From Clostridia bacterium (GTDB lineage Bacteria; Bacillota; Clostridia; TANB77; CAG-465): a DNA stretch of 64,000 bases. Made by a program: the position numbers and the translations under genes. Of this stretch, positions 28,291 through 37,824 are shown piece after piece (the stretch's first letter is position 1; each line of letters begins with the position of its first letter). The stretch covers positions 297,740 to 361,739 of the forward strand of contig JAQSXK010000001.1 in NCBI GenBank assembly GCA_029256705.1, in the 5' to 3' direction. The notes beneath the pieces were generated by a model. That model was given only the letters and a program-made list of their open reading frames with translations. It was not told the DNA's origin and ran no database searches.

Positions 28291-28905
28291 TTATTCAACT
28301 TTTATATCATTTTCTTTTTCTTCTAACTCATCTTCAACTTTTTTAGGCTGTTCTTCCTTCTTTGAAACAGTAGAACTTGTACCTCCAAAAAAGTAGTTCC
28401 ACATTTGGTCAACTATATCTGCATCCTTTTCTTCTACTTCATCTTCAATCGTTATGTTTATTTCGTTAGAAGTTGTCTCTTTTTCTTGTTCTTCTTTTAA
28501 CTTGTTTTCTTCTTCAATTTTAAGTCTTTCTTCTTCTAATGTTTGTTCATAATCCTCTGGAAGTAATCCCTTTTTTATATTTATACCCATAGTATAAATT
28601 TTATCAAATATGTAGTCTTTAAAAAAAGGTCTCATTTTAGAATTTGACTTTTCGTCAACTTCAACACATTCAGTTATTATTTCATCTCTTAAATTTGTAA
28701 TAGCTGCTGTAAAATCTCCCCCAGATACTGTCTTTTCAGTAAACTTTGATAATTTTTCTGAAATTTTAAAGTTAAACTTTTGATATGATGCTTCATCTGC
28801 ACCTAATTTATCTATTTCATATTTTATAATATCTGATATTTTAATTTTATAATAAGATGTGTTTGCTTTTATACATCTTTCATTAACTTTAACATTTTCA
28901 CCCAT
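28291..28905 (-). CDS. Unknown acidic protein in the glycolytic operon
   Basis: I do not recognise this 204-residue protein. Residues 1-115 look like a compact helical domain (ISDIIKYEIDKLGADEASYQKF, MRPFFKDYIFDKIYTMGI). From about 120 on it is a glutamate/lysine-rich coiled or disordered tail interrupted by VDQMWNYFFGG. There is no signal or membrane segment. It starts 12 bases after gpmI with AGAGGTGA as RBS and is followed by eno, so it is cotranscribed with glycolysis. Confidence 0.65.
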   Translation of the reverse strand: MGENVKVNERCIKANTSYYKIKISDIIKYEIDKLGADEASYQKFNFKISEKLSKFTEKTVSGGDFTAAITNLRDEIITECVEVDEKSNSKMRPFFKDYIFDKIYTMGINIKKGLLPEDYEQTLEEERLKIEEENKLKEEQEKETTSNEINITIEDEVEEKDADIVDQMWNYFFGGTSSTVSKKEEQPKKVEDELEEKENDIKVE

Positions 28906-28917
28906 TAATAGTCACCT

Positions 28918-30456
28918 CTATAATTCTATAATACTTATTCCAGTCATTTCTTTAGGAACATTTAAATCCATTAAGTGTAACATTGTTGGTGATATATCAC
29001 TAAGTTTACCATTTTTAATACTTTTTATTCTATCAGATACAACAATAATTGGTACATCAAATGTTGAATGAGAAGTTATTGGCTCGCCTGTTTTTAAATC
29101 CAACATATATTCACTATTTCCATGATCAGCTGTTATTATAGCTTCACCCTTAACTTCCTCTATCTTAGAAATAACTCTACCAACACACTCATCTAATACT
29201 TCAATAGCCTTTATAGTTTTTTCTAAATTTCCTGTATGTCCTACCATATCACCATTTGCATAATTCATAATTATTAGATCATATTTTTTAGAATCAATAG
29301 CTCCAATAACTTTATCTGTAACTTCATATGCAGACATTTCTGGTTTTAAATCATATGTTGCAACTTTTGGGGATGAAACTAATATTCTTTCTTCATTCAA
29401 ATATTCTTTTTCTTCTCCACCATTAAAGAAAAACGTTACATGCGCATATTTTTCAGTTTCAGCTATTCTAAGTTGAGTATATCCTAATTTGCTGATATAT
29501 TCACCAATTGTATTAGTTATTTTTTGAGGTTTATATGCAACTAAAACATTTTTCAAAGTTTCATCATACTGAGTCATTGTAACAAAATTCAAATTATTTG
29601 GTTTAGACTCTCTTTCGAAACCTTCATAATTAGTATCTACCAATGTATGAACTAATTGTCTTGCTCTATCTGGTCTAAAATTAAAGAATATAACTGAATC
29701 ATTATCTTTAATTTTAGCTACAGGACTTCCATCTTCGTTTGTTATTATTATAGGTTTAACAAATTCATCAAATTCTTCAGTTTCATAAGAATTTTCAACA
29801 GCCTTTTGTACTGTTTTAAATTTAGCACCTGTTCCTAAAACCAACATATCATAAGCTAATTTTAGTCTTTCATATCTCTTATCTCTGTCCATAGCATAGT
29901 ATCTACCAATAACAGTTGCAATTTTGCCTACACCAATTTCCTTTATTTTTTCTTCTAGTTTCTTTAAATACTCAATTGCTGATGTAGGTGCAGTATCTCT
30001 ACCATCTAAAAATGCATGTATATATACATTTTTTAATTCATTTTGTGCTGCAAGTTCTAATAATGCATATAGATGTTCTATATGACTATGTACTCCTCCA
30101 TCAGATACAAGCCCCATTAAGTGTAAACTACTGTTATTCTTTTTTGCTCTCAATACAGCATTTTTTAATTCTTTATTTTCAAAAAATTTCTTTTCTTTTA
30201 TTTCCTTAGATATTCTAGTAAGTTCTTGATAAATAACTCTACCAGCACCTATATTTGTATGACCAACTTCAGAGTTACCCATTTGTCCCTCAGGAAGTCC
30301 TACAGCAAGGCCACTACACTCTAAATATGTATTTGGATATTTAATTATGTATTTGTCAATATTAGGTTTATTAGCAAGTTTAAATGCATTTCCTTGTGTT
30401 TCATCATTTAATCCCACCCCATCTAATATCATAATTAAGTGTTGTTTACCTTTCAT
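28918..30456 (-). CDS. gpmI: 2,3-bisphosphoglycerate-independent phosphoglycerate mutase
   Basis: The 512-residue manganese enzyme interconverts 3- and 2-phosphoglycerate. Landmarks are LIMILDGVGL at the start with the first metal aspartate, the catalytic serine in QMGNSEVGHTNIGAGR (about residue 60), FLDGRDTAPTSA, NYANGDMVGHTG and ITADHGNSE. It lies between tpiA and the unknown acidic gene. The RBS is weak (GAGAGTGA about 12 bases away). Confidence 0.97.
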   Translation of the reverse strand: MKGKQHLIMILDGVGLNDETQGNAFKLANKPNIDKYIIKYPNTYLECSGLAVGLPEGQMGNSEVGHTNIGAGRVIYQELTRISKEIKEKKFFENKELKNAVLRAKKNNSSLHLMGLVSDGGVHSHIEHLYALLELAAQNELKNVYIHAFLDGRDTAPTSAIEYLKKLEEKIKEIGVGKIATVIGRYYAMDRDKRYERLKLAYDMLVLGTGAKFKTVQKAVENSYETEEFDEFVKPIIITNEDGSPVAKIKDNDSVIFFNFRPDRARQLVHTLVDTNYEGFERESKPNNLNFVTMTQYDETLKNVLVAYKPQKITNTIGEYISKLGYTQLRIAETEKYAHVTFFFNGGEEKEYLNEERILVSSPKVATYDLKPEMSAYEVTDKVIGAIDSKKYDLIIMNYANGDMVGHTGNLEKTIKAIEVLDECVGRVISKIEEVKGEAIITADHGNSEYMLDLKTGEPITSHSTFDVPIIVVSDRIKSIKNGKLSDISPTMLHLMDLNVPKEMTGISIIEL

Positions 30457-30513
30457 AAAATTTTAAAGTCACTCTCTTCCCGCTGCTATTACAGCCCATA
30501 TATTATACCATAT

Positions 30514-31263
30514 CTATTGGTAATTTACAATAGCCGTGAAGTCAGTTGTTAAACTTGCACCACCAACTAATGCTCCATCAATGTTTTCCATATTCAATAT
30601 TTCATTAGCATTTTTAGGATTTACACTTCCACCATATTGTATTCTTAAATTACTTGCAACATTTTCAGAGTAAATTTCACTTACAGTATTACGTATATAT
30701 TTACACATATCTTCTGCTTGCTCACTTGTAGCTGTTACTCCTGTACCTATTGCCCAAATTGGTTCATAAGCTATAACAACTTTAGTTTTTACATCTTCCG
30801 CTGAGATATCTTTTAAACTATTTTTTACTTGAGTAGATATAACATCATATAATTTGTTCTCATTTCTTTGTTCTAAAGTTTCTCCAACACATATAATTGG
30901 GTTAATTTCTTTTTCAAGTAATTTTTTTGCTTTTAAGTTAACTAATTCATCGGTTTCTTTAAATATTTGTCTTCTTTCACTATGACCCACTATGCAATAT
31001 TCTACATTTAAGGCATATAACATGTCTACTGAAGTTTCACCTGTATACGCACCTTTTGATTCGTAATATACGTTTTGTGCTCCTAATTTAACATTTTTAT
31101 TATCTAATAAATTAGACACTCTATCTAATGCTGTAAAATTTGGACATAATACAACATCAATTTCATTAGTGTTTATGCTGTCTACTATATTATTAACAAA
31201 ATACTCAGCTTCATTTGCTGTGAAATTCATTTTCCAGTTTCCTGCAATTATTTTTTTTCTCAT
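30514..31263 (-). CDS. tpiA: Triosephosphate isomerase
   Basis: The 249-residue TIM barrel interconverts dihydroxyacetone phosphate and glyceraldehyde 3-phosphate. It has the lysine in GNWKMN, the electrophilic histidine in VGHSERR (about residue 92) and the catalytic glutamate in AYEPIWAIGTG (about 167), followed by YGGSVNPKN. AAGGAG precedes the ATG. Confidence 0.98.
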   Translation of the reverse strand: MRKKIIAGNWKMNFTANEAEYFVNNIVDSINTNEIDVVLCPNFTALDRVSNLLDNKNVKLGAQNVYYESKGAYTGETSVDMLYALNVEYCIVGHSERRQIFKETDELVNLKAKKLLEKEINPIICVGETLEQRNENKLYDVISTQVKNSLKDISAEDVKTKVVIAYEPIWAIGTGVTATSEQAEDMCKYIRNTVSEIYSENVASNLRIQYGGSVNPKNANEILNMENIDGALVGGASLTTDFTAIVNYQ

Positions 31264-31283
31264 AAAAATATTAACTCCTTTAA

Positions 31284-31904
31284 CTAATTTAAAATAACAT
31301 ATCTAGATATATTATCATTATTTATCCAATTTGGTTCCATATTTTTGTTACCAAACTTAAATTTTAAATTTCCAGTATCATCTATTGTATATTTCCCATT
31401 ATAATACTTAGATTTTTCAGAATCTAATTTTAACCAATTATCATTGTTTATTTCTTTATTTAAATCTTTGATAAGATTACTAAATGAATTTTCTTTCAAA
31501 GTAGAATTTGAAATAAGGTATATACCTACTAGACTTTGAACTCTATTCATTTCCGCTAAAAACAAATCTAGTTGTCCATCTCTATTATATAAATTAACAA
31601 TTTCGCTACTATATTTACTAGCGTTCAATTCAGATATATTAGAATATTCGTCAATACTTATCTTTTTATTTGAATTTGTGTAAATTAATATAACTAATAA
31701 AGCAAGGAATAGAATAGATAATTTAAGAAAGTTCTTTTTAAACAAGATTTTTATGTTATTTATCATAATACTTCTTTTTTCCATAATCATTATCTTTTCT
31801 CTATTACTTTTCTTACCGTGTCTATTAGAATTTTCAACATTAATATTATTTTTATATAATTTACTGCTTGTTTTTTTATTACTCCCTACTTTATTTTCAA
31901 TCAT
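31284..31904 (-). CDS. Unknown single-pass membrane protein in the glycolytic operon
   Basis: This 206-residue protein is not recognised. It has a basic, Asn/Lys-rich cytoplasmic N-terminus of about 55 residues, one membrane segment (LKLSILFLALLVILIYTN, about residues 59-76) and an extracytoplasmic domain of 130 residues with no cysteines. It starts just after the pgk stop (31906), with AGAGGAT as RBS inside the pgk end, and is followed by tpiA. Confidence 0.65.
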   Translation of the reverse strand: MIENKVGSNKKTSSKLYKNNINVENSNRHGKKSNREKIMIMEKRSIMINNIKILFKKNFLKLSILFLALLVILIYTNSNKKISIDEYSNISELNASKYSSEIVNLYNRDGQLDLFLAEMNRVQSLVGIYLISNSTLKENSFSNLIKDLNKEINNDNWLKLDSEKSKYYNGKYTIDDTGNLKFKFGNKNMEPNWINNDNISRYVILN

Positions 31905-31905
31905 A

Positions 31906-33087
31906 TTATTTATCCTCTAAAGCCTCTATTCCTGGCAATTTTTTACCTTCCATAAATTCTAGTGATGCTCCACCACCTGTAGAAACATGTGTCATTTTAT
32001 CTTCTACCCCAAATTCCTCTACAGCAGCTGCGCTATCTCCACCACCTATAATTGTTATAGCTTCTGAATTAGCTAAAGCCATAGCTATCTGCCTTGTACC
32101 ATTTGAAAATTTTTCTATTTCAAATACTCCAACAGGGCCATTCCATACTATAGTACCTGCTTTTTGTATTTCAGATTTAAATAATTCAATAGTTTTTTCT
32201 CCAATATCTACACCCATTAATTCATCTGGTATATCAGTTGAAGATACTGTTTCAGCTATAGCATTTTCAGATATTTCATTAGCAGCAATATTATCTATAG
32301 GTAGTATAAATTTTACACCTTTTTCTTCTGCTTTTTTCATTATTTCAGCTGCTATTTCTAACTTATCATCTTCTACAAGTGATTTACCAATTTTGTGTCC
32401 CATAGATTTTTGAAAAGTATATGACATAGCTCCACCAACTATAATAGTGTCTACTTTATCTATTAAAGTCATTAAAACTGCTATTTTACTCGATACTTTA
32501 GCTCCACCTATTATTGCTACTAATGGTCTTATTGGATTATTTATTCCATCATCTAGTGCTTTAATTTCTTTTTCAATTAAAAATCCACACACAGATGGTA
32601 AAAATCTAGTTACTCCTTCAGTTGAAGCATGGGCTCTATGTGCAGTACCAAAAGCATCATTTACAAAAACTTGTGCTAATGAAGCTAGTTCTTCTGCAAA
32701 ATTCTCATCATTTTTTTCTTCTTTCTCATGATTTCTTAAATTTTCTAATAATATTACATCTGAACTCTTCATTTTAGAAACTACTTCTTTAACTTCATCT
32801 CCAATGCAATCATTTAAGAACATTACATCTTTTTTTAATAATTCAGATAATCTAACAGCTACAGGTTTAAGAGATATATTCTGACCTGTTTTTCCAATAT
32901 GTGAGCACAGTATAACCTTAGCTCCTGCATAAATTAGATACTCTATAGTTTTTAGTGATTCTACTATTCTCTTATCACTTGTAATTATACTTTTTGTTTC
33001 TCTATCTAAAGGAACATTGAAGTCTACTCTTACTAAAACCCTTTTATTTTTAACCTCTATATCCCTAACTGTTTTTTTATTTAACAT
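31906..33087 (-). CDS. pgk: Phosphoglycerate kinase
   Basis: The 393-residue enzyme transfers the acyl phosphate of 1,3-bisphosphoglycerate to ADP. It shows VLVRVDFNVPLD, the substrate-binding arginine region CSHIGKTGQN, NDAFGTAHRAHAST, IGGAKVSSKIAVL, VWNGPVGVFE and the nucleotide-site GGGDSAAA with STGGGASLEFMEG. Length is normal. AAGGAGA precedes the ATG. Confidence 0.98.
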   Translation of the reverse strand: MLNKKTVRDIEVKNKRVLVRVDFNVPLDRETKSIITSDKRIVESLKTIEYLIYAGAKVILCSHIGKTGQNISLKPVAVRLSELLKKDVMFLNDCIGDEVKEVVSKMKSSDVILLENLRNHEKEEKNDENFAEELASLAQVFVNDAFGTAHRAHASTEGVTRFLPSVCGFLIEKEIKALDDGINNPIRPLVAIIGGAKVSSKIAVLMTLIDKVDTIIVGGAMSYTFQKSMGHKIGKSLVEDDKLEIAAEIMKKAEEKGVKFILPIDNIAANEISENAIAETVSSTDIPDELMGVDIGEKTIELFKSEIQKAGTIVWNGPVGVFEIEKFSNGTRQIAMALANSEAITIIGGGDSAAAVEEFGVEDKMTHVSTGGGASLEFMEGKKLPGIEALEDK

Positions 33088-33126
33088 AATAATTTCTCCT
33101 TTTTTAGATTTTAATATTATAGCAAA

Positions 33127-33167
33127 TATAGCAAGGCCTTAAACAATTACTTCAAAACCTTGCTATA
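33127..33167 (-). repeat. Wide-loop hairpin between gap and pgk
   Basis: TATAGCAAGG and CCTTGCTATA are perfect 10-base arms around 21 bases. It is not followed by a T run on the minus strand, so it is more likely an mRNA-stabilising or processing structure than a terminator. Confidence 0.6.
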
Positions 33168-33180
33168 CATTTTAAGTATA

Positions 33181-34206
<1,026 letters not shown>

Positions 34207-34222
34207 TTAATTATATGACTAT

Positions 34223-34251
34223 ATTTTACAACAAATAAAATATATTTGCAA
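34223..34251 (-). promoter_or_regulatory. Promoter of the glycolytic operon
   Basis: TTGCAA (34251-34246), 17 bases, TAAAAT (34228-34223) on the minus strand. Confidence 0.7.
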
Positions 34252-34294
34252 CATAAAGTATAAAAAAAGTGAAAAAAGTATAAAAATTAGCAAA

Positions 34295-35486
34295 CTATTC
34301 CTGTAACTTATTTATACGACCAAAAGTGGCCTTTTCTGTGCCATATTTGCTTCTTATACAATCTAAAACTTTAGTTACATTTTCTATTTTATTATTTTCT
34401 TTTTTACTTGTTTCTATACTAAAAATATCCATTTGAACTTCTTCATTTGGATTTATTAAATTGCCAACATTTACTGTTATTGCTCTTATTGGTTTATTTG
34501 CAATATAATTTTCCTTTAATATTTGATCTGCAACTTTAAAAATATCTTGAAATAAATTAGTAGCAGCCACTTTTTTTTGTCTATTTGAAATTACAAATAG
34601 GCTATCTTTTATATTAAGTCCAACAACTGTACACTTTAAATCTAAGTTTCTTAAACTAGAAGAAACCTCATCACATAATATTCTTACATGATTTTCTAAA
34701 TGACTTATATCTGTTAAATCTTCTTTAAATGTAAGACCTTTACTTACACTTTTAGGCATTTTAATAGTGTTATAGTAAGTTACTTCATCACTATCTATTC
34801 CATTAGCATAATTATGCACAGTTTCCCCAAGTTTACCTAATATTTTAACTAATTTATTTTTATCATAATGAGCTAAATCCCCTATTGTATATATACCTTT
34901 TTTTTCTAAAATATTATTTGTAGCCTTACCTACAAATAATAACATACTTACAGGTAAGGGATATATAATTTTTTTATAATTTTCTGGATTAAGCTCAGTA
35001 ACAGCATCTGGCTTTTTTAAATCACTTCCGAAGTTTTGCAATTGATTTATTAAAAGAAACTCCAACAGATATTGTTAGTCCTAATGTATTTTTAACGTCT
35101 TCTTTTATTAAATTAGCTATAGTTAAACTATCCCCAAATAATTTTGTACTTTCAGTAACATCTAAAAACGATTCATCTATCCCAAATGGTTCTACTTTAT
35201 CTGTATACTTTAAATAGATATTATTTACTAATATTGAATACTTTTCATAATCTGAATGGTTAGATTTTACTAAAACTAAATTTTTACACTTTTTCTGAGC
35301 CGAATATATTGTCTCAGCTGTAACAATACCATACTTTTTAGCCAATTCGTTCTTAGCAAGTATAATACCATGCCTTAACGCAGGATCACCGCAAACAGCC
35401 ATTGGTACGTCCTTTAATTTAGGATTCTTTAAACATTCAACTGAAGCAAAGAAACCATTCAAATCACAATGTAGTATATCTCTCAT
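34295..35486 (-). pseudogene. dinB: DNA polymerase IV (DinB), interrupted by a +1 frameshift
   Basis: Two overlapping frames together make one Y-family polymerase. The first (35486-35022, 154 aa) has the catalytic aspartate in HCDLNGFFASVE and FGIDESFLDVT and ends at SFNKSIAKLRK-stop. The second (34295-35065) continues with GSDLKKPDAVTE. The family consensus AKL-(A/G)SDLKKP shows that one extra base separates CTT (L) from GGA (G): the sequence is CTT CGG AAG TGA, with the C of CGG (35028-35030) unread in the restored frame. Everything else is intact over about 395 residues, including the thumb and little-finger domains, so the lesion is recent, a sequence error, or recoded. Confidence 0.88.
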
Positions 35487-35540
35487 TTATATCACTACCT
35501 TACATTCATATTATATCAAACAATAGTTCTTTTGTCAAGA

Positions 35541-35571
35541 AAAAGTATTACAAGAAATTTGTAATACTTTT
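35541..35571 (-). terminator. Terminator of the lipid-type operon
   Basis: AAAAGTATTACAA and TTGTAATACTTTT form a perfect 13-base stem with a 5-base loop; TTTTTCTT follows on the minus strand. Confidence 0.85.
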
Positions 35572-35595
35572 AAAATTATCTCATTAATAAAAATG

Positions 35596-35943
35596 TTATC
35601 TTAATGACCGGAAGGATATAGTAGATATCAAACCCATACATATTCCAAAAGCTATCAATGCAACTAAATATATAATAATATATATTTTAACCATTCTATA
35701 AAATACTTTAATTAATTCACCTTTCACTCCACACAATTTAAGTATTGCAGCTAATATAATCATTACAATAGTTAAAATTACATATCCAACTGGTGAAATA
35801 ATAAGTATCAATATATTTACTACTATTAACAAAATTACAAATCCGATTGCACTCGAAAATTTATACTCTCCTTCTTTCATTATTAATAAAACTATAGCTA
35901 CAAAAAACAGACATAATAATAATATTATCATTATAAATTCCAT
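35596..35943 (-). CDS. Small hydrophobic membrane protein, last gene of the Tes-like operon
   Basis: The 115-residue protein is almost entirely hydrophobic, with about four membrane segments (MIILLLCLFFVAIVLLIM, AIGFVILLIVVNILILII, VILTIVMIILAAIL, IYIIIYLVALIAFGICM). No family is recognised. It starts one base from the Lgt-like stop with AAGGAGG as RBS. A CGG codon lies four codons before the stop. Confidence 0.65.
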   Translation of the reverse strand: MEFIMIILLLCLFFVAIVLLIMKEGEYKFSSAIGFVILLIVVNILILIISPVGYVILTIVMIILAAILKLCGVKGELIKVFYRMVKIYIIIYLVALIAFGICMGLISTISFRSLR

Positions 35944-36719
35944 TATTTTTCCTCCTTAATTTCTCTAAATAACATAAATATTATACCAATCAAGCATATT
36001 ATTTGATATATACTTAAAAAGAGTATATTCTTCTCGGTTGCTCTTACAAATTCGATTATAAATCTAAATACAAAATAATATATAACTAAATTTGAAAATA
36101 GCTCTCCATCTTTTAAGTCTTTCTTTTTGTATTTTTTTACTATTAAATATACAAATAACATTATACAAAAAATCGCTTCATATAGTTGTGTCGGAATTCT
36201 TAAACCATCTCCAAAATTTATTCCTAAGAAATTAGTTTTAATACCATAACAACATCCAGATAAAAAGCATCCTATCCTACCTATTCCCATTCCAAGTGCC
36301 ACCGATGGTGCTATATTGTTTCCAAATCTCATACCTTCTATATTGTTTATTTTTTTATATATTCTAATAGCTATATATCCACCTACAAGTCCACCTACTA
36401 TAGATTTTCCAGATATTAAGAATAATTTTAAATTATTCACATTCTCCAATATTTTATCTATATTTTCTATAATAACTGGTATTTTAGAACCTATGAATCC
36501 ACCAAGTAAAGCCATTATAACAATATCTATTGTATATTTATTTTTACTTTTCACTAATTCTTTATTATTATCATTTCTTTTTTTATCAATTATAGATAAT
36601 ATTAAATAACTAGCGATACCTAATATTACAGATAATGATACTAATATTGTATATGTAGAAACACCATTTATATTAGTTAATATGCCCCATCCTTTGGGTA
36701 CATAATGATTATCTAACAT
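35943..36719 (-). CDS. Prolipoprotein diacylglyceryl transferase (Lgt) family paralogue
   Basis: The 258-residue membrane protein has about seven hydrophobic segments and the Lgt-type signature GMGIGRIGCFLSGCCYG, where classical Lgt has GRxGNFxNxE. IPTQLYEAIFC and RFIIEFVRATE also fit the family. The cysteine-rich signature marks a divergent branch, so the acceptor may not be prolipoprotein; the enzyme family uses phosphatidylglycerol as lipid donor. It overlaps the DUF4395 gene by 11 bases and belongs to an operon with a Tes-like radical SAM enzyme. Confidence 0.8.
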   Translation of the reverse strand: MLDNHYVPKGWGILTNINGVSTYTILVSLSVILGIASYLILSIIDKKRNDNNKELVKSKNKYTIDIVIMALLGGFIGSKIPVIIENIDKILENVNNLKLFLISGKSIVGGLVGGYIAIRIYKKINNIEGMRFGNNIAPSVALGMGIGRIGCFLSGCCYGIKTNFLGINFGDGLRIPTQLYEAIFCIMLFVYLIVKKYKKKDLKDGELFSNLVIYYFVFRFIIEFVRATEKNILFLSIYQIICLIGIIFMLFREIKEEK

Positions 36720-37167
36720 TACATTTACCGCCTCTTATTTTTTTTCCTAGATTACAGCAATTGTTACCTAGTACGATACATTCGAAAAGTTTTTGTGCAG
36801 AGCAATAACCAAATGCTGCTATTGTTTGAAGAATTATCATTATCCATGTAATTATCCAACCCATTATTTCTATTTTAAATATATAGAAAAACATTAATGC
36901 TACTGCTGTAACTATGCTTCCAAAAAAATGTGCAAACCTTATACTTTGTACATTAACAACTTCCAATTTCTTTTTATTAATTAAAGCATTGCCTAAAAGT
37001 ACTAAAGGTGCCTTTGATACTCCTAGTACCCCAGATGAAAGCATAATAACAAACGGAATTAGTAGAAGTATATTAACTCTTGTTATTCCTATAATCCAAA
37101 ACATTATAGCTATACTAAATCTGCAGAATGCAATTGAAGCTTTATTTACATTTACCATCTTATTCAT
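36709..37167 (-). CDS. DUF4395-like membrane protein
   Basis: The 152-residue protein has four hydrophobic segments, a conserved-looking RFAHFFGSIV segment, and a C-terminal cysteine cluster (YCSAQKLFECIVLGNNCC). This resembles DUF4395 membrane proteins, whose function is unknown. The gene overlaps the Lgt-like gene downstream and lies 9 bases after the methyltransferase. TAGGAA is a moderate RBS. Confidence 0.7.
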   Translation of the reverse strand: MNKMVNVNKASIAFCRFSIAIMFWIIGITRVNILLLIPFVIMLSSGVLGVSKAPLVLLGNALINKKKLEVVNVQSIRFAHFFGSIVTAVALMFFYIFKIEIMGWIITWIMIILQTIAAFGYCSAQKLFECIVLGNNCCNLGKKIRGGKCNVR

Positions 37168-37176
37168 AACGTATTC

Positions 37177-37824
37177 CTACTTTCTCTTTTTAAACTTTGG
37201 GAAAAACATCCCTACTTTTTTCCTGTATTCTATATATTTCTTTTTAAATGTTTTCTCAAGTTGAATTTCTTCTTGCTTTGCTCTATAATACATAAATGGA
37301 ATAAATATAAATGTATTAAGTATAATCACCAAGATATTTTGATACATCACCCCTACTCCATATAGCATCCATATAATTGATGCATATAGTGGATGTCTAA
37401 CATACTTATATATTCCTGTATCTATTAATTTGTGGTTTGAATATATTACTACATTGTTACCCCAATTTTCCCCCAAACATTTTCTACCATATAAATTTAT
37501 AAATACTCCAAAGATGTATACTAACATTGCTATAATTTTTAAAAAATCCATATAGCTATTTGCTTCTAAACTGCCTATTCGTAGTAATACAACTAAACTG
37601 CAAATCACAAAAAAAGCTGTCATACTAAATGTCTCTACTATTGACTTAACTTTTTTTGTTACTATATCTTTTTGCTTTTCTGCATCTTTAAAGTTATTAT
37701 ATACTCTTAAATATATAACTACTATTCCAAGTGATACTACAAAATCACATATTAGTTCTAAAACCCCAAACTTATCTATATATGTAGCAAGTACACTTTT
37801 ATACATTTCTATTATATTATTCAT
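37177..37824 (-). CDS. Isoprenylcysteine carboxyl methyltransferase (ICMT/PEMT)-like membrane methyltransferase
   Basis: The 215-residue protein has about five membrane segments and the SAM-binding motif GIYKYVRHPLYASIIWMLYG followed by a hydrophobic segment and an EExxLEKTFKKKYIEYRKKV tail, all typical of ICMT/PEMT-fold methyltransferases. These act on lipids or prenylated groups at the membrane. The gene starts immediately after the radical SAM gene stop (37825), which implies translational coupling. Confidence 0.85.
   Translation of the reverse strand: MNNIIEMYKSVLATYIDKFGVLELICDFVVSLGIVVIYLRVYNNFKDAEKQKDIVTKKVKSIVETFSMTAFFVICSLVVLLRIGSLEANSYMDFLKIIAMLVYIFGVFINLYGRKCLGENWGNNVVIYSNHKLIDTGIYKYVRHPLYASIIWMLYGVGVMYQNILVIILNTFIFIPFMYYRAKQEEIQLEKTFKKKYIEYRKKVGMFFPKFKKRK

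Noticed and set aside
31868..32413. 181-codon plus-strand open frame opposite pgk
   Set aside because: Shadow of phosphoglycerate kinase; no RBS and low-complexity translation.
35943..36719. Canonical lipoprotein Lgt
   Set aside because: The signature has GCFLSGCCYG instead of GNFxNxE, and the gene is in an operon with a Tes-like enzyme, so it was called an Lgt-family paralogue.
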